Shown: piece after piece, positions 33,197 to 35,297 of the stretch
Layout: every line of letters begins with the position of its first letter
Numbering within the stretch: position 1 is the first letter of the stretch
Origin: Lachnospiraceae bacterium
Lineage (GTDB): Bacteria > Bacillota > Clostridia > Lachnospirales > Lachnospiraceae
Assembly: GCA_017450105.1 (NCBI GenBank)
Contig: JAFSXC010000083.1
Location: forward strand, 1 to 35,297
DNA length: 35,297 nucleotides
Reading direction: 5' to 3'
Translations under genes and position numbers: made by a program
Notes under the pieces: model-generated
Told to the model about the DNA's origin: nothing
The model's database searches: none
What the model saw: only the letters and a program-made list of their open reading frames with translations

Positions 33197-34528
33197 ATGG
33201 ATCTTTTTGACTATATCAGAAAACAGGATATGGAAAAGGACAGCCCGCTGGCGAGCCGGCTGAGGCCGGAGACGCTCGAGGAGGTCGTCGGACAGGAGCA
33301 TATCATCGGCGAGGGACGGCTTCTGTACCGCGCCATTAAGGCGGATAAGCTCTCCTCCGTGTTCTTCTACGGACCGCCGGGAACCGGGAAAACGACTCTG
33401 GCCCGGGTGATCGCGGCCACCACCAGCGCGGAATTTCGCCAGATCAATGCGACCTCTGCCGGAAAGAAGGATATGGAGGAGGTCGTAAAGGAGGCAGAAG
33501 CGACCCGGGGAATGTACGGGAAAAAGACGATCCTCTTTATCGATGAGATCCATCGCTTCAACAAGGGCCAGCAGGATTATCTGCTGCCGTTTGTGGAGGA
33601 CGGAACCATCGTCCTGATCGGCGCGACGACCGAAAATCCCTACTTTGAGGTGAACAGCGCTCTGATCTCGAGATCCACGGTCTTTGAGCTGAAGCGCCTT
33701 TCCAGGGAGAATATCATGGAGCTTCTGACCCGCGCGGTTACGGACGAAAGGAAGGGCATGGGGTCCTTCCGTGCCGTGCTGGAGGAGGACGCGAAGGAGT
33801 TTCTGGCGGATACGGCCAACGGCGATGCGAGAACCGCGCTGTCGGCGCTGGAGCTTGGGATCCTGACGACGGAGAGAAGCGAAGACGGCCTGATCCACAT
33901 TACGCTCGATATTGCCTCGGAATGTATCCAGAAGCGGGTGGTACGCTATGACAAAACCGGGGACAACCACTACGACACAATCTCCGCGTTCATCAAAAGC
34001 ATGCGCGGGTCGGATCCCCAGGCGGCGGTCTATTATCTGGCGAGAATGCTCTATGCCGGGGAGGATATAAAGTTTATCGCGCGCCGCATTATGATCTGCG
34101 CCTCGGAGGACGTGGGAATGGCGGACCCGAACGCGATCGTGGTCGCCGCGGCGGCCTGTGAGATCGTGGAACGGGTGGGACTCCCGGAGGCCAGGATCCC
34201 GCTGGCCGAGGCCGCGATCTACGTGGCCACCGCTCCGAAGAGCAATGCCTCCTACCTGGCCATTGACCGGGCGCTGGAATATGTAAGGACCCATGAGACC
34301 GGAGAGGTGCCGGTCTACCTGAAGGATGCCCATTACAAGGGCGCGAAGGAGCTGAGACGCGGCCTGACCTACAAATATGCCCACGATTTCCCGCACCACT
34401 ACGTCCAACAGCAGTACCTTCCCGATGAGGCGAAGGACGAGGTCTTCTTTACGCCCGGAGAGAACGGCTATGAACAGAAGATCCGGAAATACCTGGATTT
34501 TCTGAACGATTTGAAGGAAGAATCATAA
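33197..34528 (+). CDS. rarA: Replication-associated recombination protein RarA (MgsA-type AAA+ ATPase)
   Basis: A 443-residue AAA+ protein acting at stalled replication forks. It has Walker A GPPGTGKT (59-66), Walker B LFIDEIHRF, sensor 1 IGATTENP and the arginine-finger region ALISRSTVFELK. The C-terminal tetramerisation part includes YYLARML, PEARIPLAEAAIYVATAPKS and the ending block YPNH-like HDFPHHYVQQQYLPDE. Length is normal for the family. AAAGGAAAGACT precedes the ATG. It probably has its own promoter, since the rpsT terminator lies just upstream, although read-through cannot be excluded. Confidence 0.96.
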   Translation: MDLFDYIRKQDMEKDSPLASRLRPETLEEVVGQEHIIGEGRLLYRAIKADKLSSVFFYGPPGTGKTTLARVIAATTSAEFRQINATSAGKKDMEEVVKEAEATRGMYGKKTILFIDEIHRFNKGQQDYLLPFVEDGTIVLIGATTENPYFEVNSALISRSTVFELKRLSRENIMELLTRAVTDERKGMGSFRAVLEEDAKEFLADTANGDARTALSALELGILTTERSEDGLIHITLDIASECIQKRVVRYDKTGDNHYDTISAFIKSMRGSDPQAAVYYLARMLYAGEDIKFIARRIMICASEDVGMADPNAIVVAAAACEIVERVGLPEARIPLAEAAIYVATAPKSNASYLAIDRALEYVRTHETGEVPVYLKDAHYKGAKELRRGLTYKYAHDFPHHYVQQQYLPDEAKDEVFFTPGENGYEQKIRKYLDFLNDLKEES

Positions 34529-34536
34529 AATTTATG

Positions 34537-34566
34537 TTGCATATTGAGGAATAACCGTGCTATAAT
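34537..34566 (+). promoter_or_regulatory. Strong predicted promoter just upstream of a terminator hairpin
   Basis: TTGCAT at 34537-34542, an 18-nt spacer, and a perfect TATAAT at 34561-34566. The expected start point (~34573) is immediately before the hairpin at 34575. It could drive the downstream membrane-protein gene with a ~325-nt leader. Confidence 0.5.
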
Positions 34567-34574
34567 GTGCCGGC

Positions 34575-34607
34575 AGAGAGAGCGAAACCCGCTCTCTCTT
34601 TTTTTAT
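34575..34607 (+). terminator. Intrinsic terminator after rarA
   Basis: AGAGAGAGC / GCTCTCTCT with a closing G-C pair (10 bp), 5-nt loop AAACC, and eight or so T's. It is 46 nt after the rarA stop. Confidence 0.88.
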
Positions 34608-34615
34608 CTTTTTTC

Positions 34616-34748
34616 TTACTCCGGCCATGAAATGTCGACAGGGACTGCGCACTGAAAAATACGACATGCAAAGCCAAAGAAGGAGCCGATGGTTGTCCGC
34701 CGGCAACGGATGACAGCGAAGCAGGTCGATATTTCATGGCCGGAGTAA
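34616..34748 (+). promoter_or_regulatory. Structured leader-RNA candidate closed by a 24-bp stem
   Basis: Arms 34616-34639 and 34725-34748 pair at all 24 positions (23 Watson-Crick, one G-U). Inside, CTGC/GCAG extends the stem past a 5-nt bulge, and an 8-bp hairpin (GTTGTCCG/CGGATGAC) lies at 34692-34714. The strings GACATGCAAAGCCA and GATGACAGC recall conserved parts of the c-di-GMP-I (GEMM) riboswitch, but the 3' GTTACCG-type block is not clear, so this is a weak suggestion. The rest of the 371-bp gap (34749-34899) has a small GGGCAG/CTGCCC hairpin and GGCAC/GTGCC, and no gene that I can support. Confidence 0.45.
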
Positions 34749-34899
34749 TATCACGCGGGCAGGTCTGCCCGAACCTTCAACGCAAAAAATTCGAACAGGG
34801 AGGTGGTGCCTTTGCGGGCGGAGCTTTGAAGAAACGGGGTAGGAGATCAAAACCGGCACTTTCTGTGCCTTGCATTGAAAATAAGGAGGATAAGAGGAG

Positions 34900-35297
34900 A
34901 TGAAACAGGGAAAGCTCAGTAGTTTTCTGGAAAGAGTAAATCTGCGGCTTGCTGCGGGAAAGGAGGAAAAAAGTACGGGGAAAAAACGGCTGATCGGTGC
35001 CGTGACCGTGGGAGCGCTTGTGGGAGCGGTTCTGATCGGCTCCGGCATTTATAACCGGGCCACAAGAACCATGGTCGAGGAGACCAGCCGCACGATGATG
35101 GGGAACGATTATATGGACTGGGTCCGCACCCAGATCGGAAGCGCCACAGCCGAGGGCATGGCGGCGTATGTACACGCGGAAGAGCAGGACCAGACCGAGG
35201 CGAAGGAGAGCAGGGGAGACAGGCAGCTTTCCGACCTGATCAATTACAGCGATATTGAAGGGATCTCCAGCATGATCCTGACCGAGATCGACCGCAG
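34900..35297 (+). CDS. Membrane-anchored protein of unknown function, 3' end outside window
   Basis: The frame is open from ATG 34900 to the window end (132 full codons). A good ribosome binding site, GGAGGATAAGAGG, precedes it. Residues ~1-30 are basic and amphipathic (FLERVNLRLAAGKEE). Residues ~32-48 form one membrane segment (LIGAVTVGALVGAVLIG) after the basic KKR, so the N-terminus is probably cytoplasmic and the rest outside. The following part is acidic and helical (AAYVHAEEQDQTEAKE). I recognise no domain; a sensor or chemoreceptor-like protein is possible but cannot be judged from this fragment. The long structured leader suggests control at the RNA level. Confidence 0.75.
   Translation, partial: MKQGKLSSFLERVNLRLAAGKEEKSTGKKRLIGAVTVGALVGAVLIGSGIYNRATRTMVEETSRTMMGNDYMDWVRTQIGSATAEGMAAYVHAEEQDQTEAKESRGDRQLSDLINYSDIEGISSMILTEIDR

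Noticed and set aside
33179..34408. 409-codon minus-strand open frame opposite rarA
   Set aside because: Antisense to a clear AAA+ gene with all its motifs intact. The translation has the composition of a shadow frame.
1..35297. CRISPR array, prophage, insertion sequence or integrase
   Set aside because: No regularly spaced repeats, transposase, integrase or phage structural protein was seen on either strand.

Overview
The window is 35.3 kb of a Gram-positive anaerobe chromosome, most likely a fairly GC-rich member of the Lachnospiraceae (Clostridia). Three things point there: a group-B-type [FeFe] hydrogenase, the ylqG/ylqH-yraN and pgeF-der-plsY-gpsA gene sets, and a run of four large uncharacterised genes that I recall as typical of Lachnospiraceae (families I remember as DUF5717 and DUF5716). 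I saw no transposase, prophage, CRISPR array, rRNA or plasmid gene. It reads as core chromosome with lineage-specific inserts.

Layout. 1-1347: tail of a FliK-like protein, a stand-alone FlhB-type export switch domain and a YraN endonuclease. 1348-7998: a promoter, a PfkB-family sugar kinase homologue with altered catalytic residues, then pgeF, der, plsY, gpsA, a lipoprotein and dUTPase, closely spaced or overlapping. 8015-9266: an orphan sugar-ABC ATPase (MsmK/UgpC type) with its own promoter and terminator. 9302-10839: repeat-rich intergenic DNA around a two-gene redox unit (4Fe-4S mono-cluster protein plus Hsp33). 10878-17106: a CdaR-like regulator overlapping a type II topoisomerase B subunit, then the A subunit and a CPBP membrane protease. 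17200-21505: a 1241-residue hybrid histidine kinase with two kinase modules, three receivers and an HPt domain, followed by a one-domain response regulator. 21519-22607 (minus): PLP-dependent aminotransferase. 22742-29464: four co-oriented uncharacterised genes (giant helical-repeat protein, Hsp70-like protein with degenerate motifs, TPR-like protein, two-TM coiled-coil protein), then the hydrogenase. 31156-34528: gltX (minus), a divergent tRNA-Glu(CTC)-rpsT unit, and rarA. 34529-35297: a structured leader and the start of a membrane protein cut by the window end.

The two strongest leads are these. (1) The 22742-29464 operon looks like a membrane-anchored multiprotein assembly built on a pseudo-Hsp70 and a giant scaffold, with no assigned function. 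(2) A 14-bp imperfect dyad, TGTGAACAGTAACA, occurs three times exactly and once with a single change. Three of the four copies sit 62-63 nt upstream of a predicted -10 hexamer (39 nt upstream of the -35 in two of them). This suggests an operator shared by the sugar-kinase homologue, the CdaR-topoisomerase operon and the hybrid kinase. Part of it lies inside a larger dispersed hairpin repeat. All names and functions are from reading the sequence; no database search was run.
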